Assembly (NCBI GenBank): GCA_017397605.1
Contig: JAFQII010000175.1
Coordinates: 1 to 6,572 of the forward strand
Source: Clostridia bacterium
GTDB lineage: Bacteria; Bacillota; Clostridia; Oscillospirales; CAG-382
Direction of reading: 5' to 3'
Length of the DNA: 6,572 nt
Of this stretch, positions 1 to 6,311 are shown one piece after another (position 1 is the first letter of the stretch; each line of letters opens with the position of its first letter). The notes beneath the pieces are model-generated. The model was not told the origin of the DNA. It worked only from the letters and a program-made list of their open reading frames with translations, and ran no database searches. The translations under genes were made by a program, and so were the position numbers.

Positions 1-2130
1 CTTGATCACGCCGTCGCCGTCAACGTCAGCGTTCTTGAGGCCCTGTGCAGTGGGCTCGTAAATACCGAGAATGTATCTCTTGACCATCATGTAGTCCAGC
101 AAGTTGATCTCGCCGTCTTCATTAGCGTCGCCCTTGATCTGCTCGGGTTCGGGCTCAAATCTCTGACCTTCTACATAGTAGCAAGCAAACATCCATGCGT
201 CTTCCAACTCGCCGCCGACCCAACCTTCCGCGCCGTACCAATCTCTGTATGCTCCGATTCTCTGGAAGATGAGCATAAGATCGTCGGTCAACGGGTACAG
301 ACCGTTTTTGTCCATGCATGCTTCATACGCCATATACGCTTCGGTGTAGTCGATCTTGGAAACCAGAACGCCGTTTTCGTAGATCGCTTCTTTGAGCTGA
401 CCGTAGCTGTTGACGGTTGCCAAAGACATCAGCGAATCGTTGAGGTCTGCATACAGAATCGGACCGTACGCATCGCCCAGGTGATAGTAGCCGTCGCTGC
501 CATAAACAGCAACGTCAAGCACATCGTCAAAGGTGTCGACATACATCAGTTCGTTTGCATCGCCGTCGTAGGTAAAGGGTTGCGGCTCGATTTTGTTGGT
601 ATAAACCGTCGAAGGGATCTCCACGATACCGGAGTCGCCCTGCTCAATTGTGATATTTGCCGCATCCGCATCGTTCTTGACAGCAATCCAGATGCTCTGG
701 CCGACACCGGTGCAGGTCCATTCTGCCGTGTATTCGCACACATTGGCAGCGCTCGGGTCAGTGGACATCCACATGCCGTTGTAGCTGACAATGCCGATCA
801 ACATATCGGAGGTAAAGGTGTATTTGCCTTCCTCAGAAGGCTCAAAGGTGAAGATCGTGTACGTGTATCCGCCGTCCAGCGCATACTCTGCAGTACCGAC
901 CTCGAGATAAACGTCGCTGTTGGTGTAAGTGATCTCGGTATCTTCGGGATCGCCGCCAACGTCGCCGCCCTCGCCGCCTTCGCCGCCTTCACCGCCGGTT
1001 TCTCCGGGGACAAAGGACAGCGTCCAGTTGACCGTGCCTTCGGGTGCGTTCCAACTGTTGGGATCGTAGGTGCTTACCATGATGGTATACTTGTCGCCCG
1101 CAGAAACAGCAAAGGTCTCGGAAGCAACAACCTGCTCATCATCAAACCAATGCGTTTCGCCATAAGTATAGTCGCCGCTTGCAAGCTCGCCGTTGACGAC
1201 ATAAGTCCAGCCGCTTTCGTCATCCATCGTGACGGTCATCGTACCGCTTTCTGCCGCGGTCCAAACGTAGTAGTACCCCTGGTTGCCTGCCGCAAGATCG
1301 GTCGCATAGACTCCGGCATCGATCGCCTCGGGGTTGCCCCAGGTACCGACTGCGGAGAGCTCAAAGTTGACCGAGATCGTACCTGCAGGAGCGTTCCACA
1401 TATCGTTGGGATCATAAGTGGTCATAAAGACCTGAATCTCATCGCCCGCGGAAACATCGAACTCCTCGGTGATCAGAGGCTCTTCCTCATCGCTGAAATG
1501 CATGTCACCGTAAAGTCCCTTGGTCAGGTTGTTGACACTATACATCCAGCCGATCGCGTTCCATTCATCGTCGACTGCGCTGATCGAGACAGCCAGCTTG
1601 CCGTCCGACGGAACGGTCGCAAGATAATAATAGCCTTGGTTGCCTGCCGCAAGATCAGCAGACATATACGCGCCGATGCCGCCAAACATGTTGGGTGCAA
1701 GCGTCACGATTTCGGGATTGTCCATCGTGCCCGAGGTGCTGCCGCCTGCGCCTGCCGTAAGCGACATATAAACGGTCACCGCTTCTTCGCCTGCGTTATA
1801 GACAGAGAACATGTCCGCGCCGTCAACCATCGTCAGCGTCATGGTGTTGTCTGCAGAGCCTTCATCGGGGTAATAGGTCTGTCTGCAATAGATGACCATG
1901 TACGCGGAAGAAGTCGCATAGCCGACCGAGAGGGTCGAACCGTTGCAATCATCCACCTGTACCCAAGCGGTTGCGCCCGGCTCTACATAAACCGCAAAGC
2001 GCATATCCATGGTACTGAGCTGGTAGGGGTTATCCGCCTCACCCAGCGGTACGTCTTCTGCAAAAACAGCCATGGGCATCAGCATCATGACTGCTGCGAG
2101 AAGAAAACCAATCACTCTTTTTGCATTCAT
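1..2130 (-). CDS. Secreted multimodular protein with C-terminal dockerin (partial)
   Basis: The frame is open from the ATG at 2130 to the window edge, giving 710 residues with no stop; the C-terminus is missing. Residues 1-24 form a classic Sec signal peptide (NAKR, a hydrophobic core, then AVFA before E25). Three beta-rich modules start at GEADNP (about 30), GTMDNP (134) and GTWGNP (262); the second and third are tandem copies. A Gly/Glu linker (376-394) leads to a fourth beta-rich module (about 398-510), then an all-alpha-looking domain (about 545-654) ending in CYYVE. Residues 668-679 (DANEDGEINLLD) and 702 onward (DVDGDGVI) are EF-hand-like calcium loops 34 residues apart joined by a KRYILG helix, the signature of a type-I-like dockerin, which binds cohesins. 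No catalytic domain is recognised. Mature cysteines are 62, 82, 465, 473, 605 and 650, which would pair neatly within modules. The start is supported by AAGGAGG nine bases upstream. Adhesion, binding or scaffold role is inference. Confidence 0.93.
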   Translation of the reverse strand, partial: MNAKRVIGFLLAAVMMLMPMAVFAEDVPLGEADNPYQLSTMDMRFAVYVEPGATAWVQVDDCNGSTLSVGYATSSAYMVIYCRQTYYPDEGSADNTMTLTMVDGADMFSVYNAGEEAVTVYMSLTAGAGGSTSGTMDNPEIVTLAPNMFGGIGAYMSADLAAGNQGYYYLATVPSDGKLAVSISAVDDEWNAIGWMYSVNNLTKGLYGDMHFSDEEEPLITEEFDVSAGDEIQVFMTTYDPNDMWNAPAGTISVNFELSAVGTWGNPEAIDAGVYATDLAAGNQGYYYVWTAAESGTMTVTMDDESGWTYVVNGELASGDYTYGETHWFDDEQVVASETFAVSAGDKYTIMVSTYDPNSWNAPEGTVNWTLSFVPGETGGEGGEGGEGGDVGGDPEDTEITYTNSDVYLEVGTAEYALDGGYTYTIFTFEPSEEGKYTFTSDMLIGIVSYNGMWMSTDPSAANVCEYTAEWTCTGVGQSIWIAVKNDADAANITIEQGDSGIVEIPSTVYTNKIEPQPFTYDGDANELMYVDTFDDVLDVAVYGSDGYYHLGDAYGPILYADLNDSLMSLATVNSYGQLKEAIYENGVLVSKIDYTEAYMAYEACMDKNGLYPLTDDLMLIFQRIGAYRDWYGAEGWVGGELEDAWMFACYYVEGQRFEPEPEQIKGDANEDGEINLLDYMMVKRYILGIYEPTAQGLKNADVDGDGVIK
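1009..1731 (-). repeat. Tandem duplicated protein module (modules 2 and 3)
   Basis: Residues 134-261 (1348-1731) and 262-374 (1009-1347) of the dockerin protein are two copies of one module. Shared blocks in order are GTxxNPE near the start, DLAAGNQGYYY, a VSAGD turn, and a YDPNxWNAPxGT block near the end. A 20-base stretch is identical between the copies (1280-1299 and 1637-1656), 357 bases apart, exactly 119 codons. The rest has diverged, so this is an old in-frame duplication with one conserved core. A PPC-like or other jelly-roll fold is possible, but I cannot assign a family by eye. Confidence 0.8.
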
Positions 2131-2139
2131 TGGTATTTT

Positions 2140-2146
2140 CCTCCTT
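2140..2146 (-). promoter_or_regulatory. Ribosome binding site of the dockerin protein
   Basis: The transcript reads AAGGAGG followed by nine bases and the ATG at 2130. This is a near-perfect anti-Shine-Dalgarno match at good spacing. It fixes the start and suggests strong translation. Confidence 0.85.
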
Positions 2147-2181
2147 ACATGCATTGCATGTATGCATGCATTTTCGCATGC
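2147..2181 (-). repeat. Cluster of GCATGC/ATGCAT palindromes in the 5' leader
   Basis: Just upstream of the ribosome binding site lies a perfect inverted repeat with 7-base arms and a 1-base centre (2147-2161, ACATGCA on each strand). It is followed by two GCATGC hexamers (2164-2169 and 2176-2181) that can pair with each other across six bases. The whole block lies between the predicted promoter and the AAGGAGG, so it would be in the mRNA leader and could fold in alternative ways or act as a protein-binding site. Its function is unknown. Confidence 0.6.
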
Positions 2182-2199
2182 TATATATTTTACATTATC

Positions 2200-2228
2200 A
2201 TTCTATCACATTTTTCTGCACAAAGCAA
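2200..2228 (-). promoter_or_regulatory. Predicted sigma-A-type promoter of the dockerin gene
   Basis: On the minus strand TTGCTT (2228-2223) and TAGAAT (2205-2200) are separated by 17 bases, and a TG one base before the -10 (2208-2207) makes it an extended -10. The -10 matches consensus at five of six positions; the -35 matches only TTG. It lies between the upstream operon's terminator and the gene, where a promoter is needed. An overlapping GATAAT (2199-2194) is an alternative -10. Confidence 0.5.
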
Positions 2229-2259
2229 TAGAAAATCATAATTTTTTCACGTTTTGCGC

Positions 2260-2299
2260 AAAAAAGCGAGAGAAACTCATTTCCATAAGCTTCTCTCGC
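2260..2299 (-). terminator. Rho-independent terminator of the lipoprotein operon
   Basis: In minus-strand RNA, 2299-2266 folds into a 15-bp stem with a GGAA (GNRA-type) tetraloop: nine Watson-Crick pairs (GCGAGAGAA with UUCUCUCGC), then six more including two G-U wobbles. Six U residues follow (2265-2260). It starts seven bases after the TAA of the stalk lipoprotein. The wobbles become A-C mismatches in plus-strand RNA, and that side has no U-tract, so the terminator acts for minus-strand transcription. Confidence 0.92.
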
Positions 2300-2306
2300 A
2301 AGATTG

Positions 2307-3668
2307 TTATGCAATATATTCCGCTTTCCAGGTAACATCTGCGGCAGGATTTCCTCTTCGGTTGGGAATCGTACCGACAATGATGATCAGCTCGTCGCCC
2401 TCCTGCACATCGAGTTCAAAACAGAACCAGCCGTTCTCGTCGGTCGGCTTGTTTTCGCCCTCTGCAGGTGCAACCGTATCCACCGTACCTTGCGTGCTGT
2501 TGCGGTTGTTTGTCACCGTCAGTACGCTGTCCTTGGTTGCGGTGAGCGAAAAGCGGATCGTACCTGTCTTTGTCGCCGTACAGCGGTAGTAGAAGCCGTC
2601 AGCGTCGTCTTTTTCCAGAGAAATCTCATACAGTCCCACAGACAGATCTATGCTCTGAGGATTACCCTGCGCGCCCAGCGGGTCTGCAAACTGCAGGAAG
2701 AACGACTTGTCCGCGTTTCCGCTGTTGCCGATCTCCACTTGAATGAAATCGCTGGCGAGCGCCGTTTTAAAGCGCATGGTGAGCACACCTTCTACCGCCT
2801 CGTAGCGTTTGCCCTCGTATACGATATACACATCGGGAGCGTAGATCACCAGATCCTTGCCGCCGATACGCTGAATGCCGTAGAAAACGGAGCTTCCGCC
2901 GCCGATCTTGACCGTCGTCAACGTCATCGTTTCTGTATCCGGAATCATCAGATACGGATCTTCTTCCGTACCGCTGCCCACCTCGGGCGTAGATACTTCC
3001 GGTTCGGACGGTTCGTCGGGTTCGGACGGCTCATCAGGAACGGACGGTTCGTCGGGTTCGGACGGTTCGTCGGGCTCGGACGGTTCGTCGGGCTCGGACG
3101 GTTCTTCCGGCTTGGACGAGGTTTCCGGCTTGGACGGTTCTTCCGGCTTGGACGGTTCTTCCGGCTTGGACGGTTCTTCCGGCTTGGACGGTTCTTCCGG
3201 CTTGGACGGTTCTTCCGGCTTGGACGAGGTTTCCGGCTTGGACGAAGTCTCCGGCTTGGACGAGTTCTCCGGCTTGGACGAGGTCTCCGGCTGAGATGCA
3301 TCCGGATCGGATTCATCGGATTCCTCCGGCTTGGAGGACTCCGCAGGCCCCATCGATTCGGGATCGGATTCGTCGGAAGACTCGGGCGCGGAGATCATCT
3401 CGGAGCTCTCGTCCCCGCTCACCGCAGAGCTTGCCGTTTCGCTCGAAGTCTGCTCGGAGCTTGTATCGTTGCTTTCTTTTGAACCGCTGTCGGTGCTTGA
3501 CTCCTGCTTGGAGAGCTCGGCAGACGAAGACGCCGAAACAGACGCATCGGCAGAACCGTCGGCAGAGGATGTTTCCTGCACGTCCGGCTCATCGGAACAA
3601 CCGACCAACAGACAAACCAACAGCATCGAGATCAAAATGATCGAAATCCATGTTCTGCGGCTCATCAT
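2307..3668 (-). CDS. Lipoprotein with long hexapeptide-repeat stalk and two beta-rich modules
   Basis: The 453-residue product has a positively charged N-terminus (MMSRR), a hydrophobic segment and the lipobox L21-V-G-C24, so it is predicted to be lipidated at C24 and held on the outer face of the membrane. Residues 25-124 are a disordered Ser/Glu/Asp-rich linker. Residues 125-226 are 17 exact-length hexapeptides (SKPEEP, SKPETS, SEPDEP), probably an extended stalk through the wall. Residues 231-334 and 335-453 are two beta-rich modules that start at GTEEDP and GNPQSI and resemble, in the same order, the first modules of the dockerin protein at 2130-1. The only mature cysteines besides C24 are 363 and 416, both in the last module. 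The start overlaps the upstream stop (ATGA) and only a weak AAGGG precedes it; ATG at 3665 is the alternative. It is the last gene before the terminator. Ligand unknown. Confidence 0.92.
   Translation of the reverse strand: MMSRRTWISIILISMLLVCLLVGCSDEPDVQETSSADGSADASVSASSSAELSKQESSTDSGSKESNDTSSEQTSSETASSAVSGDESSEMISAPESSDESDPESMGPAESSKPEESDESDPDASQPETSSKPENSSKPETSSKPETSSKPEEPSKPEEPSKPEEPSKPEEPSKPEEPSKPETSSKPEEPSEPDEPSEPDEPSEPDEPSVPDEPSEPDEPSEPEVSTPEVGSGTEEDPYLMIPDTETMTLTTVKIGGGSSVFYGIQRIGGKDLVIYAPDVYIVYEGKRYEAVEGVLTMRFKTALASDFIQVEIGNSGNADKSFFLQFADPLGAQGNPQSIDLSVGLYEISLEKDDADGFYYRCTATKTGTIRFSLTATKDSVLTVTNNRNSTQGTVDTVAPAEGENKPTDENGWFCFELDVQEGDELIIIVGTIPNRRGNPAADVTWKAEYIA
2991..3296 (-). repeat. 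17 tandem 18-bp units coding Ser-Pro-Glu hexapeptides
   Basis: The block is 306 bases, exactly 17 x 18, and encodes residues 125-226 of the stalk lipoprotein. Five consecutive units at 3135-3224 are identical at base level (CGGTTCTTCCGGCTTGGA on the plus strand), and a sixth identical copy is at 3099-3116. The units nearest 3296 are SxPExS variants; those nearest 2991 are SEPDEP. A gradient of variants around an identical core suggests recent unit gain by slippage. Unit length is a multiple of three, so gain or loss keeps the frame. Confidence 0.97.
3665..3668 (-). other. ATGA stop-start overlap (translational coupling)
   Basis: The TGA ending the small lipoprotein (3667-3665) overlaps the ATG of the stalk lipoprotein (3668-3666). 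Only a modest AAGGG lies upstream, so re-initiation by the terminating ribosome is the likely way the downstream gene is translated. Confidence 0.75.
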
Positions 3669-4111
3669 TCAGCACCCTTTTGCAAAGTGAGCGTGTATTC
3701 CGTCGCACCGCTTTCGAGATGGATCTCGGCATCGCCCGTATAGGTATAGCCTTCGGGACAGGACATGACGGAAAGCTTATAGCCGTCGGTGATCTCCAAA
3801 GCAAAGGTCGCAACACCGTTTGCATCGGTCATCGCAGGCAGGCAGGTGTCCTTGCAGATCTGCACCATGACGCCCGAAACGGGGTTGCCGTCACCGTCAA
3901 CGACCGTCACTGCAAAAGAAGCGGTCTGCTCGGGCTCGGAAGAAGCCTCGGACTCTACTTCGGATTGTGCCGCACTGCTTTCGGCAGAAACGGTTTGGCT
4001 CTGCTCGGTGCTGACTGCAGAAGAAGTATCAGCAGACTCGCCGCATGCACACAGGCAAAGTACCGTGCCGAGCACGAGCATGCAAAGCAGGAAAAGTTTT
4101 AACTGTTTCAT
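3665..4111 (-). CDS. Small lipoprotein with one transthyretin/CnaB-like domain
   Basis: The product has 148 residues. MKQLK and a Leu-rich segment lead to the lipobox L20-C-A-C23, giving lipidation at C23. Residues 24-65 are a Ser/Glu/Ala-rich linker. Residues 66-144 form one beta-sandwich-like domain of the carboxypeptidase-regulatory/CnaB/transthyretin type: VTVVDGDGNPVSGV, then TDANGVATF, then a Tyr-rich PEGYTY turn. No lysine sits in the first strand where isopeptide-forming CnaB domains need one, so an internal isopeptide is unlikely. Domain cysteines are 86, 90 and 118. It follows the thioredoxin lipoprotein by 19 bases and overlaps the next gene. Related domains sit at the same place in the two upstream lipoproteins. 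It could be a stand-alone binding or spacer subunit; the partner is unknown. Confidence 0.9.
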   Translation of the reverse strand: MKQLKLFLLCMLVLGTVLCLCACGESADTSSAVSTEQSQTVSAESSAAQSEVESEASSEPEQTASFAVTVVDGDGNPVSGVMVQICKDTCLPAMTDANGVATFALEITDGYKLSVMSCPEGYTYTGDAEIHLESGATEYTLTLQKGAE

Positions 4112-4120
4112 ATTCGTAGT

Positions 4121-4126
4121 TCCTTT
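4121..4126 (-). promoter_or_regulatory. Ribosome binding site of the small lipoprotein
   Basis: AAAGGA lies nine bases before the ATG at 4111, inside the 19-base gap to the previous stop. It supports this start. Confidence 0.65.
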
Positions 4127-4130
4127 CTGA

Positions 4131-5006
4131 TCATCCGAGCAGGTCGCTCAGATTGCGGAATGTTTGTTGCTTGTAGTCATCGGCGGTGAAATGCGCAAAG
4201 ATCTGCTCAAACACCCCTTCTTCGGTGACGCTTCCGCCGTGTCTCATACAAATCATGCCGTAGCGGTCGATCACAACGGTGGTCGGGTATGCGTTCAAGG
4301 ACATATATTGTGCCCACGACGAGGCGCCCTTTGCCATCGGAAACGTTAAGCCCAGATCGGACGCATATGCCGCAATGCTGTTTTTGGTACCGTCAAGCGG
4401 ATTGATCGCAAGCACGATCACGTCGTCGCTGTACGCCTCATACGCTTTTTGCAAAAACGGGAACTCCATTTTGCAGGGACCGCAGTTTTCAAACCAAAAA
4501 TTGAGCACAATTGCCTTTTTGGTGTCAAGCAGTTCGGAGAATTTGTATTCCGTTCCGTCTACTGCCGTCACCGTACAATCGCGGACGATATCGCCGAGAC
4601 GCGAGGTAGCGTTTGAGAGATCGTCCCCGTTTCGCATATTACCTTTTAAGGAAATCCGCGTTGTTTCGGTTATCGAAAACAGCTGCTTGGTATCAAAGCC
4701 GTACGGCAGATTGCTCAAAACCGCCACATAGCCGTCGGATTGCTCCGCCTCAAAAGAGACGGTGCCGTTTTCATCTGTCTCGGAAGCGCGGATACGGTTT
4801 GCAAGCGTCTCGTCCGTATAAACGTCCACGCGCACTGCTGCAAGCGGCATACCGCCGTCCGTGGCCACTTCGACCGTGTACAAAATACGTTCTGCGGCAC
4901 TGCTTTCGGCAGAAGGCTCATTGCTTGTGCCGTCGGATGCCGTGCACGCGCAAAGCAAAACGGCAAGCGCGAGCAGAACGGACAGGCTGACATACTGTTT
5001 TTTCAT
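4131..5006 (-). CDS. TlpA/ResA-like thioredoxin-fold lipoprotein with N-terminal transthyretin-like domain
   Basis: Starting at the ATG at 5006 the product has 291 residues: MKKQY, a hydrophobic core and the lipobox L18-C-A-C21. After a short Ser-rich linker, residues 41-120 resemble the transthyretin/CnaB-like domain of the neighbouring lipoproteins (TDENGTVSF, LPYGF). Residues 135-280 are an extracytoplasmic TlpA/ResA-type thioredoxin domain: VLNFWFENCGPCKMEFP gives the redox pair C175-G-P-C178, and AYPTTVVID supplies the cis-proline (P241) facing it. Asn replaces the usual Trp before the CxxC. Extra cysteines are 144 and 253. The family reduces or exchanges disulfides in exported proteins; likely partners are the cysteine-containing products of this operon (inference). 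It starts four bases after the previous stop with only a weak GAGTGA, so coupling is likely. An in-frame TTG at 5018 would add four residues and overlap the upstream gene, without a better ribosome binding site. Confidence 0.92.
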   Translation of the reverse strand: MKKQYVSLSVLLALAVLLCACTASDGTSNEPSAESSAAERILYTVEVATDGGMPLAAVRVDVYTDETLANRIRASETDENGTVSFEAEQSDGYVAVLSNLPYGFDTKQLFSITETTRISLKGNMRNGDDLSNATSRLGDIVRDCTVTAVDGTEYKFSELLDTKKAIVLNFWFENCGPCKMEFPFLQKAYEAYSDDVIVLAINPLDGTKNSIAAYASDLGLTFPMAKGASSWAQYMSLNAYPTTVVIDRYGMICMRHGGSVTEEGVFEQIFAHFTADDYKQQTFRNLSDLLG

Positions 5007-5010
5007 AGAA

Positions 5011-6297
5011 TCACTCAATGTAGCAGCACATCAACAGCCACGCGAGTTCATGGTTGATGCCTTCTTCGGGGTTGCCGTTGAGATCAACAAACAGATAGCT
5101 CGCGCTCTCGATATCCCACCAACCGACGTATTCGCCGCGGTTTTTGATGATGTACTCCAAATCTTTGGTCAGCGGATAAACGCCTTCGTCCAGATCCGTG
5201 CATGCGATATAATCCAACAAACACGCATCGTAGCTTTCTTTTCTGTCAAATGAGCCGTCCTCGTTGAAGAAATATCTCGAAACGCCCGAACGGTCCAGAA
5301 TGGTCTCAAAGCATGCGATATACTCGCAGTCCTCGGAAAGTCTCACCAGCACCAGCGGGCCGTCCGCAGTGTGAAGGTGATAAAAACCGTCTTCTTCGTT
5401 GAATACCAACGGATATGCGTCCGTTGCGGCAGTCAGATCAAACTCCTTGATCTGTGCGCCTTCGGGAAGGTCATACTCAACCGGTTCTTCGGTCGCTTCG
5501 TAAATGATCCAGGGCTCATCCTCAATCGTGCGGTCGGGGTCGCCGATACGCTCGATGTCAAGGATGCAGTGCTCTGCCTCGCCCGTCGCATCCACGCCGA
5601 GAACAAACACCGCCGTTCCGCCGCCGTCCGAGCCGATCATGCTTGCGGAAACGGAAATCGTAAAGGCGTTATCCTTGACGTCTGCCGTGTTGTTTTCCAG
5701 CACAAAGTGCGGAGCACCGTAGTACCCGATCTGCACGTCTGTACCTTGCACGATCTTAAACTCGTACTTGCCTGCCACAGTAGGCGCAAACAGGAAATAG
5801 TTGCGGCTGTTTTTGGTCAGTTTGGTATAAAAGCACCCCGTCTCGATCGGATATGCATCATATGAATTGCCCTGAGCAATCAGTTCTATCGGCTCAGACG
5901 CCACCTTACGCGAAACAATCAGGTTGATCGCAGGCTCTTGGGCCGTCAGCACTACGTTCTGCTCATAATGATAATTTTGCTCGTTGTCAGCAAACGCCAA
6001 CACGATATCGTATGTTCCTGCAGGCAGGACTTTTTCGGCGATACCGTTTTCATCCAGCGGTTGCATGGCAATCCGCTCTCCGTTTTGCATAAATTGCACG
6101 GCAATGTCGGATTGATACGGCACATCAAGCAGATCCTTGACCGTTACCCTATAAACCACATCGCCTGCGGAGGTTCCCGGTTCGGACGCGGCATCGGAGG
6201 AGGTCTCCTCCGAACCGCAGGAAGCGAGCATCACGGTTCCGCAAAGCAACAATGCAAGTGCAAAAAGTAAAAACCGTTTTGTGTGTAAATGCCTCAT
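5011..6297 (-). CDS. Lipoprotein with transthyretin-like domain and ectodomain shared with the dockerin protein
   Basis: The 428-residue product begins MRHLHTKR, then a hydrophobic core and the lipobox L24-A-S-C27. A short Ser/Asp linker precedes a transthyretin/CnaB-like domain at about 48-130 (VTVKD, LDENGIAEKVLPAGTYDI). Residues 135-255 form a beta-rich module containing FAPTVAGKYEF, which resembles FEPSEEGKYTF in module 4 of the dockerin protein. Residues 300-428 (GFYHLHTADGPL, YDACLLDYIAC, VYPLTKDL, CCYIE) match the C-terminal domain of that protein and of the partial gene upstream. Eight mature cysteines besides C27 (155, 244, 324, 330, 359, 366, 424, 425) are many for an exported Gram-positive protein. 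AAGGGG seven bases before the ATG supports the start, 14 bases after the previous stop. I do not recognise a named family for the C-terminal part; function unknown. Confidence 0.92.
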   Translation of the reverse strand: MRHLHTKRFLLFALALLLCGTVMLASCGSEETSSDAASEPGTSAGDVVYRVTVKDLLDVPYQSDIAVQFMQNGERIAMQPLDENGIAEKVLPAGTYDIVLAFADNEQNYHYEQNVVLTAQEPAINLIVSRKVASEPIELIAQGNSYDAYPIETGCFYTKLTKNSRNYFLFAPTVAGKYEFKIVQGTDVQIGYYGAPHFVLENNTADVKDNAFTISVSASMIGSDGGGTAVFVLGVDATGEAEHCILDIERIGDPDRTIEDEPWIIYEATEEPVEYDLPEGAQIKEFDLTAATDAYPLVFNEEDGFYHLHTADGPLVLVRLSEDCEYIACFETILDRSGVSRYFFNEDGSFDRKESYDACLLDYIACTDLDEGVYPLTKDLEYIIKNRGEYVGWWDIESASYLFVDLNGNPEEGINHELAWLLMCCYIE

Positions 6298-6304
6298 TTT
6301 GTTT

Positions 6305-6310
6305 CCCCTT
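6305..6310 (-). promoter_or_regulatory. Ribosome binding site of the 428-residue lipoprotein
   Basis: AAGGGG precedes the ATG at 6297 by seven bases, within the 14-base gap after the upstream TAA. Confidence 0.65.
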
Positions 6311-6311
6311 T

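Noticed and set aside
481..2241. Long plus-strand open frame of 586 codons opposite the dockerin gene
   Set aside because: It is antisense to a gene with signal peptide, strong ribosome binding site and dockerin. Its product is rich in Arg/His/Cys/Ile/Val as expected of a mirrored frame, has no recognisable motif, and has no ribosome binding site at its start.
2991..3296. CRISPR-like array
   Set aside because: Units are 18 bp, directly adjacent with no spacers, and translate in frame as part of a lipoprotein.
2908..3316. Two further frames of the repeat block (SSGLDG repeats on plus, PSRKNR repeats on minus)
   Set aside because: A tandem repeat with a unit divisible by three keeps all frames open if one is open; neither has a plausible start or flanking domain.
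2304..3482. Plus-strand open frame of 392 codons with repeated GRFFRL units
   Set aside because: The repeats are the antisense reading of the 18-bp Ser/Pro/Glu units, and the frame crosses the terminator hairpin. A lipobox and matching modules support the minus-strand gene.
3665..4111. Isopeptide-forming CnaB domain in the small lipoprotein
   Set aside because: The first-strand lysine needed for the intramolecular bond is absent, so only the fold type is claimed.
5007..5018. TTG at 5018 as the start of the thioredoxin lipoprotein
   Set aside because: ATG at 5006 gives a normal MKK signal peptide and a 4-base gap to the previous stop; the TTG has no Shine-Dalgarno match and only adds four polar residues.
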